A stretch of 64,000 nt of DNA, taken from contig CP099431.1 in the NCBI GenBank assembly GCA_024114885.1, forward strand, positions 310,001-374,000, in the 5' to 3' direction. This DNA comes from Septoria linicola (taxonomy: Eukaryota > Ascomycota > Dothideomycetes > Mycosphaerellales > Mycosphaerellaceae). Under the pieces are notes generated by a model. It was given only the letters and a program-made list of their open reading frames with translations, was not told the DNA's origin and ran no database searches. The position numbers and the translations under genes were made by a program. Shown here one piece after another: positions 45,359-54,839 of this stretch. The first letter of the stretch is position 1, and each line of letters starts with the position of its first letter.

Positions 45359-45979
45359 ATGGAGAGCGAAACAATCATTGGAGATGCACGACTATCAGCC
45401 CTTATACATGAAGAACTCAGCGCGTGGGCTGAGCCACCCACGGCGTGTGACCACCACAGTACAATATCGGCACGGAATTCCGATCCCCTTTTGAATGTTT
45501 TCAAAGACCCCGAGAGCCATGTCGTCGCTCCTCAATTGTGCACATGCGCGGCAGATCATCGAGTTCACATTTTTATAACCGGAGCAGCCACTAGCTGTGC
45601 TGGTCGCGCCGGTTCCATCGCCAAGACATCCTCCAAGCACGCAGCCTCATGTCTATGTCGGGAAATTGATCCTTCCATTGAAGAATGCGGGCCCTTGTAC
45701 CGTACAATGACCAAAGCTGAATCGAATGAATTACTAGCCACCAACTGGGAAGAGCCTGTCAGCAGTAGTGGATCGTTAGAACCACTATCATCCGATAAAG
45801 CTCCTACTACGCTCCGCTGTTCCTCCTCCTCCTCCAACACCAGCCATGCATCAATCATTTCCTTTGGGAGTACGTGCTGGGGAATATATTTAGATAAGAA
45901 AACACAGCGGGCGGGAGGAATGGTGCGACGGAGAAGGCGGAGGGATGGGACTCGTGAGATTGTTCCGCGTGGTCGATGA
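45359..45979 (+). CDS. Orphan protein with Ser-run and basic tail
   Basis: A single-exon frame of 206 residues begins MESETIIGDARLSALIHEEL. The centre holds several cysteines (CTCAADH, CLCREID). A Ser-rich run encoded by TCC repeats lies near residue 157. The C-terminus is very basic (MVRRRRRRDGTREIVPRGR). The C-terminal part from FGSTCWGIYLDKK may read into an untranslated region, because a GT after GGGAGTACG could be a splice donor. No domain or signal peptide was recognised. Confidence 0.45.
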   Translation: MESETIIGDARLSALIHEELSAWAEPPTACDHHSTISARNSDPLLNVFKDPESHVVAPQLCTCAADHRVHIFITGAATSCAGRAGSIAKTSSKHAASCLCREIDPSIEECGPLYRTMTKAESNELLATNWEEPVSSSGSLEPLSSDKAPTTLRCSSSSSNTSHASIISFGSTCWGIYLDKKTQRAGGMVRRRRRRDGTREIVPRGR

Positions 45980-46976
45980 AAGCGTGGAGTGCACCGATTG
46001 AGGATAGCTTGATGGCAAATAGTGTAGTAAAGGTAAAAGACGTGTGAGTGGAGTCTTCTTGGCTTGTGGGATCCGTTTAGTATGTCACTGTGGTGTATTC
46101 ATTGATGTAGGATAAATGGAGAGAGATGGTGGACAAGCCTAGTTGACTTCGTGTTGGCTTATGTCGTGCAAAAGCTTTGCTGCTCCTTTGGTGCTCCCGG
46201 GGGTAAATTAGTGGCTCAAGATCGCCGGAAGTAAGTAGTCCAAAGGTCCGTTACTTACAAATGCTCGTATCTGTAAGCCAATAGACGGAGAGAATTGTCG
46301 AGGGTATAGCAAAGAAGCCTAACTATTGCTAGGGTTGGAGAAAGATAGTCCGACTAGCCCTTCTCCTGCGCAATGTTCAAGACATCTACGATAACATTGC
46401 TTTACTTGGCTCTATGTTGCCTGCCACGGCTACTAGTAATGGAGATTGCACCGTAGACTGTGGCTTGGGGCTGTCTGGAGCCACTTCGCCATGCTTGTTG
46501 TCCTTCGTTGTCTCGAGTGCCTTATCCATCTTGTTCACATTAGCAAACGAGCATATCCTTCAGAACAGCGTGCACTATGCTGTCCGGCAATGTGATTTCA
46601 AGCCGTGGTACATTCCTATCAATGAACATAGGAACTTCCGGCGCCTGTGACTTCCTCGCGCATTGATGATCAATCTCGGAAAAAAGTCACGCCCGAAAGG
46701 CTCGAACGCTGCCCAATGTGCTGGTGTACATGACATGGAAGAAAGCTTTATACGCTATGTCGGCATCAGGCTTCTCATATATATTCTGCTGTTGGACACT
46801 TCAATCAGCAACTTGCCTCATCAGTCGCTTGACGCCGTCGCCACGGGTCAGACCAGATCTCATTGTCTTGCAGGAGGTATCGAGCTTCGCGACTTTACAG
46901 TGGGCGACACACCGCACAGAGGGCCACATCGATCCTACTGACCAGGCTAGGCGGACAGCTGGCTTGACGAGTAAAA
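45980..46976. other. Intergenic region with two small unsupported frames
   Basis: Two plus-strand frames, 46414-46650 (78 codons, MLPATATSNGDCTVDCG, with a hydrophobic stretch) and 46666-46941, could be small genes or upstream exons of the gene at 46977. Splice signals joining them are not clear. The rest shows no feature. Confidence 0.35.
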
Positions 46977-47597
46977 ATGCCCACATATGCCGCCAGCACT
47001 CCAGAGCGCCAACTGCAGCTGACCATACTGAACGATGATATGCACCTGCGAAGCGAGCACAATTCTCCAACAATCCAGGATGCCTGCCCGGGATATCTCT
47101 TGTGCCTCGGCCAGCACATTGAGGTTGGCCGTGAGGAGCATCTAGGCGGACCTTTCAGCCGGCAGAGCATACTCTTCTGCATAGCTTCACTGCACGCCCA
47201 ACTTTGCTATTCTACGTACAAGCAAAGTGTCTTCCGCTGGAACAAATCCTCCTTGGCAGCACAGGGCGGCACCATTATGCAGGAGCTCGATGTCCATCAT
47301 TGGCGCAGATTGCGGGAGTTTGTGACTCAATGGCACTTGCCACAGAGACAGGAGCAGACCGGGCCAGAGAAGAACGAAATCCCATCTGTTGGGCGGCGAG
47401 AATCCCAATTGTTCCATCTATGCGCCAGTGATCTGATGTCCATGATGTGCGGTGACTCGACGGCACTGTCTCGGAGCGGTCCGGGGACTTCAGATCCAGG
47501 GAATCCTGCAGGCGGGAAGAAGAGGAAAAGACATTGGTCTGATGATGAGCCTGGCACGCGGCAAAAGCGCCGACGACTGGATGTCGGTAGTAAATAA
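46977..47597 (+). CDS. Orphan protein with C-terminal bipartite nuclear localisation signal
   Basis: A 206-residue frame starts with MPTYAASTPERQLQL in good context (AAAAATGCC). The N-terminal 120 residues are compact, with cysteines and aromatic residues (SILFCIASLHAQLCYSTYK), and are followed by a helical HHWRRLREFVTQW. The C-terminus carries two basic clusters, GGKKRKRHW and QKRRRLD, separated by an acidic spacer. This is the layout of a bipartite nuclear localisation signal. No DNA-binding fold was recognised. It may be a small nuclear regulator. Confidence 0.6.
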   Translation: MPTYAASTPERQLQLTILNDDMHLRSEHNSPTIQDACPGYLLCLGQHIEVGREEHLGGPFSRQSILFCIASLHAQLCYSTYKQSVFRWNKSSLAAQGGTIMQELDVHHWRRLREFVTQWHLPQRQEQTGPEKNEIPSVGRRESQLFHLCASDLMSMMCGDSTALSRSGPGTSDPGNPAGGKKRKRHWSDDEPGTRQKRRRLDVGSK

Positions 47598-48659
47598 CTA
47601 GTGCGCAGCTGCATGTTGCAGCACCTCACCCTCCGATCAGTAGCTTCGGAACGAATGCAGACAGGAGAGGCGTGTATGCCGTGTGGTGTGATGATGATGA
47701 TGATGATGATAGCGAGCGACCACTCTAGCATCTTTTTACCTGCGAGAATTGTTACTATCACACATTTCTTTGGTGCTGATCGTCAAAGTCTGGCAAGTCT
47801 ATATAGTGAAGCTCTGTCGTGTCACAAGTCCGTAGCTGTTCCCACCAGTACACACACACGAGTCGCACATTTGCTGTTTCGAACTGCTCCCTTCAGATGA
47901 TCGGCCGTGTTCGCCCAAAGCATATTCTGCGCTCCACTCGTCCATGTCGCACCTGCTGACCCATCGCAACCTCAATCCGCGCGCCGTCACCGTGACCGTT
48001 GCGCTGTGCTGTGTCGAGATGTTTGGTGTGAACGATCTTCTTCTCTTCCATGTCGTCGTTCAGCACCAGGGCGAGGGCGAGGAAGCTTGATGTCGGATGT
48101 GGGGTGACCTTCTTGGCAACATGACACAACAAGAAACGCTGCTGCTGGCCAAGCTATTCACACCACCACCGTGCTGCATTGTAGAGTAGTCGCCTGCCCC
48201 GACGCAGTCCTCAACGGGGTTCATCCATTCGTCTCCGTCGGTCCAGGAATGCTTCCTGCAGGCCTGCAGGATGTCCGACGGCGGCGGCGGTAAGAATATG
48301 TCGGTATGGGGAGTCCACATCGCCAGCAGCTTCAAATGCAGGCAACCCGACGGATTGTCGCATGGTGCAACGCTGCTTTCAGTAGTTGAGACGGCGCGAG
48401 GCCACATCATACTGACAGCAGCTGACAGCTGACACCGACACTGGCATCATGCAATGCCGCAGAGCATCGCTCGCCGACGGAGCCCGTGAGCACGGTCTGC
48501 ACAGGTTCACAGCGCAAGGCAGACCGCCAAGCAGCCTGTTTGTGCTCTTTGTTGGTCAACTTTGGTGGTCCCTCACACGTTCTCGAAGCCAATGTTCGGG
48601 AGCACCACCCATACGACTTCTCCCCGGCGAGACGAAGCTCTTCATTGACTCTTGCAATC
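47598..48659. other. Intergenic region, promoter of the gene at 48660
   Basis: About 1.06 kb contains a short TGA microsatellite and overlapping frames on both strands. Minus-strand frames at 48060-48410 and 47893-48132 (116 and 79 codons) could be a small spliced gene, but nothing in them is recognisable. No clear TATA box was seen. Confidence 0.4.
47689..47710. repeat. TGA/ATG trinucleotide microsatellite
   Basis: Seven consecutive TGA units lie outside any supported coding region. Confidence 0.9.
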
Positions 48660-50135
48660 ATGGCTGCCAAGACCGTGCCTCACAAGGACCAGCTGATCGC
48701 AGTACAACGCTTAGACAAGTATCGGCAGACCGGACAGGACGATGTTCTGTACGCGGTCAATTTCCTCCTTGCGCAATTGGCGCGTGCGGAGTCGCCGCAA
48801 CACAACTGTACCTTGACAGCGCGAGTTCAGCCGGACGGCAGTACGGTGTCATGTCATGGGCAGATCGACCCATCCAAAATGGTCTTCGCCCAAGCGGCCC
48901 TGGCCAAACTCTTTGTGGCATGGCGAAATGTGACTGCGAGAGACGTGGATGCAAATCGTGCTCTCGAGCAGTTGGAGCAAGCTTTTCGCTGCGTCGTCGC
49001 TTTTGCACGCTGCCCCTCAGATCACAAACCAAACGACAACAAACAAGTCGAGCTTCTCCGCGCTCTATTGAAGTTGGTAGAGCCAGGAATGAAAGATCGT
49101 GGCATGTTGCGAAGCTATGGGATGCTCCAAATCGGAGCAACTCATATCGAGATCAAAATCTGGGCGGCCGTGCTGGAGGACTGCGACATATCGCTTGATG
49201 CAAGTCGGCAGCTTTTCTCGCGCATCGCCACAATAGTGGCTGAAGACTCCTCTCAGGAAGCAGCTCGATCTCCCAGAAGCAGACCATCAGACACCACAAC
49301 CCACGCTACTTCGTTCAACACTCGCAATCCTTCGGTGCCGGCCGCGATGAATTCCAACACGGTCAATCAAGAGAGCTCGCGAGACACAGAAGCCATGTCG
49401 TCACGAGAACTTGCTACTGATCCTGTGCATCAGTCACCCAATATGTCCATGCCAAGCTCCTGGGAGAATCTGGCGCCAGGTCCCGGCAGCCAGCGTCCGC
49501 AGAGCGCACGGGGTGCGACTCAACACGCATGCCATCCCTACCGAGTTCCAAGCAAAGACGCTCCACGTCACTCCAGCGACGTTTCATCAAACGCAGCGAA
49601 CTATTCGAAGGCCGCGTCACGCTCAAAGCAGCATATCCAAGCAGCTCGGCCACTATCACACTCGCTCATTCCACAACAGCCAGCGCAGTACAATCAATAT
49701 TTACAAGACAATCTTGACGATGACTCTCGGATGCCGCAGACCCAAGATTTTGCCAATGAAGCACTCTTTGGGCCCGTAGCTCATCGTGGTGGCGGTGGTC
49801 AATTGTGTTCCCACTCTAGCGGCTTGCGTCGGTTCGCCGACGCGCAATCGACCATGGGCAACTTTTCAATCGACAACCACGACGTGTCCCGCCCGCAGCA
49901 GTATGCTCAACCACCCCACCCACCAGTACATCCGAATCAACAACCGCAGTACGGTTACAGCGCGCAGGCGACCGCTAACAACGACTCTCGCAAGCCGCAG
50001 GTGGAAGCTGCCTCCGATCAAACGGACTTCTCTGCCCCTGCTGAAGGTGATCATGGCAATGGAGCGACGCATTCAGATGACGCAAATTACATCAACTTGC
50101 TGCTTTCGGATTTTTGCGAAAGCGCTCATACTTGA
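48660..50135 (+). CDS. Large orphan protein: helical N-terminus, Gln/Ser/Pro-rich middle, acidic tail
   Basis: The first ATG of the frame is at 48660 (MAAKTVPHKDQLIAVQ, context CAATCATGG), giving 491 residues. The frame is open 58 codons further upstream without an ATG. Residues about 1-195 are helical and look folded (DDVLYAVNFLLAQLARAE; ALAKLFVAWRNVTARD; ALEQLEQAFRCVVAFARC). From about 200 on the protein is rich in Ser, Gln, Asn, Pro and His. The last residues read DDANYINLLLSDFCES, an acidic-hydrophobic segment like a short activation domain. No DNA-binding motif was found. A role as a transcriptional co-regulator is possible but inferred from composition only. Confidence 0.7.
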   Translation: MAAKTVPHKDQLIAVQRLDKYRQTGQDDVLYAVNFLLAQLARAESPQHNCTLTARVQPDGSTVSCHGQIDPSKMVFAQAALAKLFVAWRNVTARDVDANRALEQLEQAFRCVVAFARCPSDHKPNDNKQVELLRALLKLVEPGMKDRGMLRSYGMLQIGATHIEIKIWAAVLEDCDISLDASRQLFSRIATIVAEDSSQEAARSPRSRPSDTTTHATSFNTRNPSVPAAMNSNTVNQESSRDTEAMSSRELATDPVHQSPNMSMPSSWENLAPGPGSQRPQSARGATQHACHPYRVPSKDAPRHSSDVSSNAANYSKAASRSKQHIQAARPLSHSLIPQQPAQYNQYLQDNLDDDSRMPQTQDFANEALFGPVAHRGGGGQLCSHSSGLRRFADAQSTMGNFSIDNHDVSRPQQYAQPPHPPVHPNQQPQYGYSAQATANNDSRKPQVEAASDQTDFSAPAEGDHGNGATHSDDANYINLLLSDFCESAHT

Positions 50136-50995
50136 ATTGATGGGAATCCATTGTCATTACCAATGTGCGAGTACAAGTGCAAATCATCCAACTACATCTC
50201 TCTATCAACGATTAGTACACAACACATACTACTGCTTGTTCTGTTAGGTGTACGCTAAGCATGCTATGAAGCTTGTAGAGTTCTGAAATTCAACAAGATT
50301 ACACAGTCCACGTACGACAGTATAGGCGTATTGTTTCGATATACAATGGCGTATCATGCCGCTGGAGCCTTATCTGAATAACCCATGCGTATTCCTCTTT
50401 TAGGTGGTAGTTTTCCAAGTGCCCTCCTCCCGCGCAGGAGATGCTACACAGAGCGATAGCACTCTGCTTCCACGAATGCCGATATGATATTGATTGCGCT
50501 CCTCTCAAATCTGTGTGTGAGACCGCTTCGTTATAGTCTGAATGCTCCACATATTGAGACTAACATGTTACTACATTACCGGCCATACATGTGTCTGTGC
50601 TGGCTGGAGTCGGGTCTCGCCCGAGAAGCAAGGCCGAATCCCTGACCTTCCGCCGGACACGCTGCCTCCGCCGGACATGCTGTTTCTGCCATTTCCATCA
50701 TGACTTGCAGAACGCACTATCGTCAATAGTGAACAACAATCAGAACATGATGACTGAGCGTCTAACGATCTTGCAGCCTTCTAGTATATACTGAAGTCGT
50801 GTTATGTTCAACAAAATGTCCCAGTCCATGCTTCGGTCCAAGAGCACCACGAGTTCGCCTTCTCAGTATCCGACTTGGCATGGCTTCATCACCACTTGAC
50901 ATGCTTTTGGATTCGCCACTAGCGCTAGCACTTCTGTAGGTCATGGAGCGTAAACCCACAAACATGATATCTGGTGGTATCAATGCTGAATAATA
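50136..50995. other. Intergenic region without a resolved gene
   Basis: This contains the 3' region of the preceding gene and perhaps a first exon of the next one. A 31-codon frame from the ATG at 50803 (MFNKMSQSMLRSKSTT) could be such an exon, but no splice join in the right phase was found. A short dispersed GCCGGACA/CGCCGGACACG repeat occurs near 50655-50680. Confidence 0.4.
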
Positions 50996-50996
50996 G

Positions 50997-51601
50997 ACGC
51001 AAGACGAGATGCAATCACACGAGGCCAATGGCCCGACCTCGTTCTTCGAAGAGGTGACCTCGATTACGATGAACGACGTCTCGCGACAGCTACCCACATC
51101 GTCTTCAAGCCGTCACCATCGTCCACAAGCGCTGTTGTTGAGTCCATGTTCATCATGGACCTTCAGAGAATCATCGACTGCCAATCCGTTCATCACCCCG
51201 AACCGCAGCTCCGGGTGACTCTGCGGACGATTGTTTTCGTGTGGGAGCAGTGTTTGGGAGCTGGAGGACCAGCCGGTATAACGTATGACACTGCTCGGGA
51301 TGAGCACAATCGCCTTGCATATCCTGGCGAGGAAATCTCTCCACTGGTATACAGCGAGGCGAGAGCGATCATGGGCTTCATTGGCTTGGCTCCCGAGTGC
51401 ATCGTGCCTGTTCGTCGGCCGATCCGCAGGTTCGCAGATGGGAGCTCATTCGAATCCTCATCATCGCCAGCAAGTCTAGCATCATCGCCATTCCAATCCC
51501 CGTCCTCGCCTCTCGAATCGCCATTGTCGCCACCAAATCTAGCATCATCGCCATTCCATCCCTGCCCTTTTCTATTCAAAGCTATCTTCACAGATTGGTA
51601 G
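50997..51601 (+). CDS. Orphan protein, 5' exon unresolved, Ser/Pro-rich tail
   Basis: A frame open from a TGA at 50988 to the TAG at 51599 reads as about 200 residues, for example GQWPDLVLRRGDLDYDERR and LRVTLRTIVFVWEQC. The first ATG in frame is only at 51146. CTGAAT and TAG just before 50997 look like a branch point and acceptor, so an upstream exon is likely. The tail contains a Ser/Pro repeat of the form SSPFQSPSSPLESPLSPP. No domain was recognised. Confidence 0.5.
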
Positions 51602-51721
51602 CAGAGGGCAGATTTCAAGGAGCTTGCGCATAGGGGATGGATGGGGCAAGTTTCAATAAGATAGTGAAAAGGAGAAGGCGTGAACGGAGGAGAGAGTGTG
51701 GAAATCGGAGACGCTATGGAA

Positions 51722-52413
51722 TTAGGTCATGGTGCGCGATTGGCGAAGACGAAGGTGAAGCCGGAAAAAATGGATGGGAGAGGAAAGCTGGTTGGCGCGG
51801 AAGGCCATCCCACCATCATAGGCATCAAAGTGGTTCTTCGCTGAAGGAGCTGTTGCTGATGTGGACGTACTTGTGATGTAGGTAACGAGCTCGGGGAAGA
51901 GCGGTGCGTGGATGATGATGTCCTGGATTTGCAGCATGTCTTCTTGTTTCGCAACGAGTGCTTCCACGTATTGTAAGGGCGTGTCTGTACTGGAGATCGT
52001 ACGTGTCGGCTGCGTTAGTTGGGATGTTTCAGTTTCTAATGGAATTTAGTATGTGAAACATTGTATAGATTACAATGTAGGCAGCCGATAGAGCTACTGC
52101 AATAATGGCTGGCATGATGGCTTGGGTAGGCGACCAGGCCGAGTGCCATAGAAAACTCGTTGTGTACGTGGTAGTCCTGTTGTGATTGTCTCTCGGCACA
52201 ATGTCCTTGGCCACTCAGTCGCTGCTCCTGGTCATTATAGATGCTCAGCAGCCCACTGTACTCAGTCACGTCGGCCTGTGGTCTGCTACTTCTTGGCTCA
52301 CTTTTTCTCGCACTCTTGGGAGTTTGCGGACCCGCCTCGCCGTCGTCCTCAACGGAGCCGATGGCTTTACGGTTCCGTGTGGTGTTCGCCGTCCAAATTG
52401 TCGCGCCGTCCAA
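51722..52413 (-). CDS. Probable multi-exon membrane protein, 5' end unresolved
   Basis: Three coding-like blocks on the minus strand can be joined in phase: up to 52270 (charged, disordered), 52205-52074 and 52009-51722. The two introns would be 64 bp each (GTGACT...AAG; GTAATC...CTAACGCAG). The middle block contains a membrane segment, IMPAIIAVALSAAYI. The last block reads LQYVEALVAKQEDMLQIQDI and then a Ser/Thr-rich stretch. The first block lacks an ATG, so at least one more 5' exon exists, perhaps at 52543-52839. The layout (disordered N-terminus, one helix, amphipathic tail) resembles the proteins at 43642 and 35319. Confidence 0.45.
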
Positions 52414-52542
52414 CTCATCTCGCCATGATCAGTCGTGGCTCGTAAACAGATACTTTTGCGCCTACTGAAAGTCACTACGCTGAAAGTCCTTCGACCTGGA
52501 CAAGCCCGGGCCCCTTACGAGGCGTTCTCGACGGCGCGGCTT

Positions 52543-52839
52543 CTACTTCTTGGCTTCTCTGCCTTGCTTTGCTCGTCCTGTATAGATGACTGGCTCGATG
52601 TCACAGTCCGAGTCGGCCAGCATCCCGTCTGTCAGCTTCGCGTCAAGTCGTGTCCGAATGTCCCCGGAAGCCGGATCCCGGGAGTCTCGAGCCTGGTGAA
52701 GTCGGCAGAGCTGCCCGTAAGCTGCTACCCGTCCAGCGGAACCGCTGTGGTGAGCCTGGTGGATAAGTCTCTGTTCCTCGTCGCCCATAGTGCAGTTGTG
52801 GATGTCGTGTTCTATTCGTTGATTGAGTAGCTTGAGCAT
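52543..52839 (-). CDS. Possible 5' exon of the preceding minus-strand gene
   Basis: From the ATG at 52839 a frame of 98 codons reads MLKLLNQRIEHDIHNCTMGD and stays helical and charged to its stop at 52545-52543. Its composition looks coding. No donor site was found that joins it in phase to the block ending at 52270, so it could also be a separate short gene. Confidence 0.35.
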   Translation of the reverse strand: MLKLLNQRIEHDIHNCTMGDEEQRLIHQAHHSGSAGRVAAYGQLCRLHQARDSRDPASGDIRTRLDAKLTDGMLADSDCDIEPVIYTGRAKQGREAKK

Positions 52840-53944
52840 CGTAAATTTTTGTGGCAAGTCATGCTGGGTGATTATGTGAGTAGAAGGGCTCAGGGTGGCT
52901 CAAAGACAGGCGCTTTAGTACGTACTGTACTGTCTGATTGAGCTCAGTACAGATAGACGGAGAGGACCAGCGCACTGCTACAAACAGGCGGCAGCCAGTC
53001 GCCTGTATCGATACGTACTATATAGCGCCAAGCATAGCTATATAGACCTACCTCAACCGTGTCCTAGTTGAATTGCGGCGATTGTTTCGTACGACAGCGC
53101 TAACGTGTTTAATAAGCGAGTGTGCTAGATAAGCTAGTATGCTACTTTTATAAAGTAAATAACTTCAATTATTAATTTCTTAGGCTATAGGTATTAGAAC
53201 TATACTAAAGTTAGATTAATTAAGTCCTTAGAAGTTACTTTATTTAATAGACAAGCTCTTAAGTTATAACCTAGAATACTATACCTACTATAGGTTAGTT
53301 TAGCCCTTAGCTACTTCTTAATCTCTCTAACTAACTATATTATATATTAAGCTTATAATTAAGCTATATCTCTTATAGCTAATTTATTAGTATTAATACT
53401 AAGAGTAAGCTTGATCTTCTTCCTTAGTACTCTATATAACTATAGTTCTATAATAATTGTCTTTATATTATCGTGTTTAGCCTAGAGTAATAATATAGCT
53501 GCCTATAACCTTTTAAACCCTCTTAATAGCCTATTAACTATATTAAGGATTAGACCTAGTAAGCTTCCTTAGTATCTAATTACCTTATCCTTAATCTTAC
53601 CTATAAAGGTATTAACCTACCGAGGGTTATAAGGTATAACTACTAATCTCTATAATAAAGTAAATAGTAGAGGTATTAGTATTCTTTAATATAGTATTAG
53701 CTTAGATAATACTACCTATAGGTTTAATAGTACTAAGCCGGAGGCTCTAAATAATGCCCTAATAGTTAAAGGTATAAATAAAGCCTTATAGATAGGCTAG
53801 AGTATTAGTAGGAAGTCTTCTTTAATTAGGTAGTAGTAACTAACTATACTAAGCCTTTAGATACGCTTCGAATAGGCCTTCTTTAATAGTCTAAAGTAGC
53901 TAATATTAAGAGGCTATAATAGGTAAGAGGAATATAGTAGTATA

Positions 53945-54221
53945 TAATAAAAGTAGAGAGCGTGTTATATACTATATAATATTAAGGAGGGTATAGCGTA
54001 GTAAAGAAGAATAGGGGATTAATCTTGAACTAACTTATATATATAGTATAGTAGTAATATACTAGGAACTAAATATAAAGTTAATTAAGTTAGTTATCTA
54101 AGAAGAGAAGAAAGAGAAGTAAGATATACCTCTTACTAAGCCTTAGGTAGATGCCTTAGGTATCTAGAACTATACTTAGATATCTATATCTAGACTAACT
54201 ATCTAGGATATATTCTTAATA
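53945..54221 (-). repeat. Copia-2 3' LTR
   Basis: 277 bp, the inverse of 12026-12303 apart from RIP-type changes. The polypurine-tract side (CTCTTACTT) follows at 54222. Confidence 0.95.
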
Positions 54222-54396
54222 CTCTTACTTATACTATATAGTTAGATCTTTTAATAGATTATCTATAGTACTTAAATACTAGTCTTAATCTTAATTAGTT
54301 ATTAAGTACTTACTTTTTAGACTAATAACTAGATAGTACTAACTATTAATCTAATAAACTTTCTATACTACTATCTCTTATAAAAAGGTAAAAGAA

Positions 54397-54810
54397 ATAC
54401 CTTCTATAAGATCTTCTTTCTCTCTTATATAGAAGTAGATTATTTAGGATATAGACTATCTAGTAAGTTACCTCTATCCTTTCTTATAGCTAATTCTAAT
54501 AGCTCTATAGATACCTTATAGCCTAGTCCCCTACTTAGTTATATTCTATATAGCTTCTTAGTTCTCTAATAGCCTTTAGAGTATACTATTCTTAGCTATA
54601 GGGATCTTATATTAAGCTAGAGAGTAGAGTAACTATATACTAGTAGTAGAGATAATAGCTACTATAGAGAAGGTCTTTAATATTAACTAGTACTTAGCCT
54701 TAGGAGGTATCTAGTTTAGCTAGATACTATATAGTAATATTATAGTTAGTAATAGGTCTAATATTAGTAAGAGAATTTAGGACTTTATAAAGTCTAACTA
54801 AGAAGGAGTT
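54397..54810 (+). pseudogene. Antisense ORF of Copia-2
   Basis: This is the counterpart of the Copia-1 antisense frame (11850-11440). It has the same length and frame, with the start codon read as ATA and additional TAG/TAA codons. It again reads against pol, close to the 3' LTR. Confidence 0.4.
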
Positions 54811-54839
54811 AAGTAACTAAAATCTTTCTTTTAGACCCC

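Noticed and set aside
47893..48410. Two minus-strand frames as a spliced gene
   Set aside because: No recognisable domain and no clear donor-acceptor pair. Composition (Pro, Ser, Cys, Met) is like that of promoter DNA read by chance.
52435..52830. 131-codon plus-strand frame
   Set aside because: It starts with GTG, has no ATG start or recognisable features, and lies opposite minus-strand frames that look more like coding sequence.
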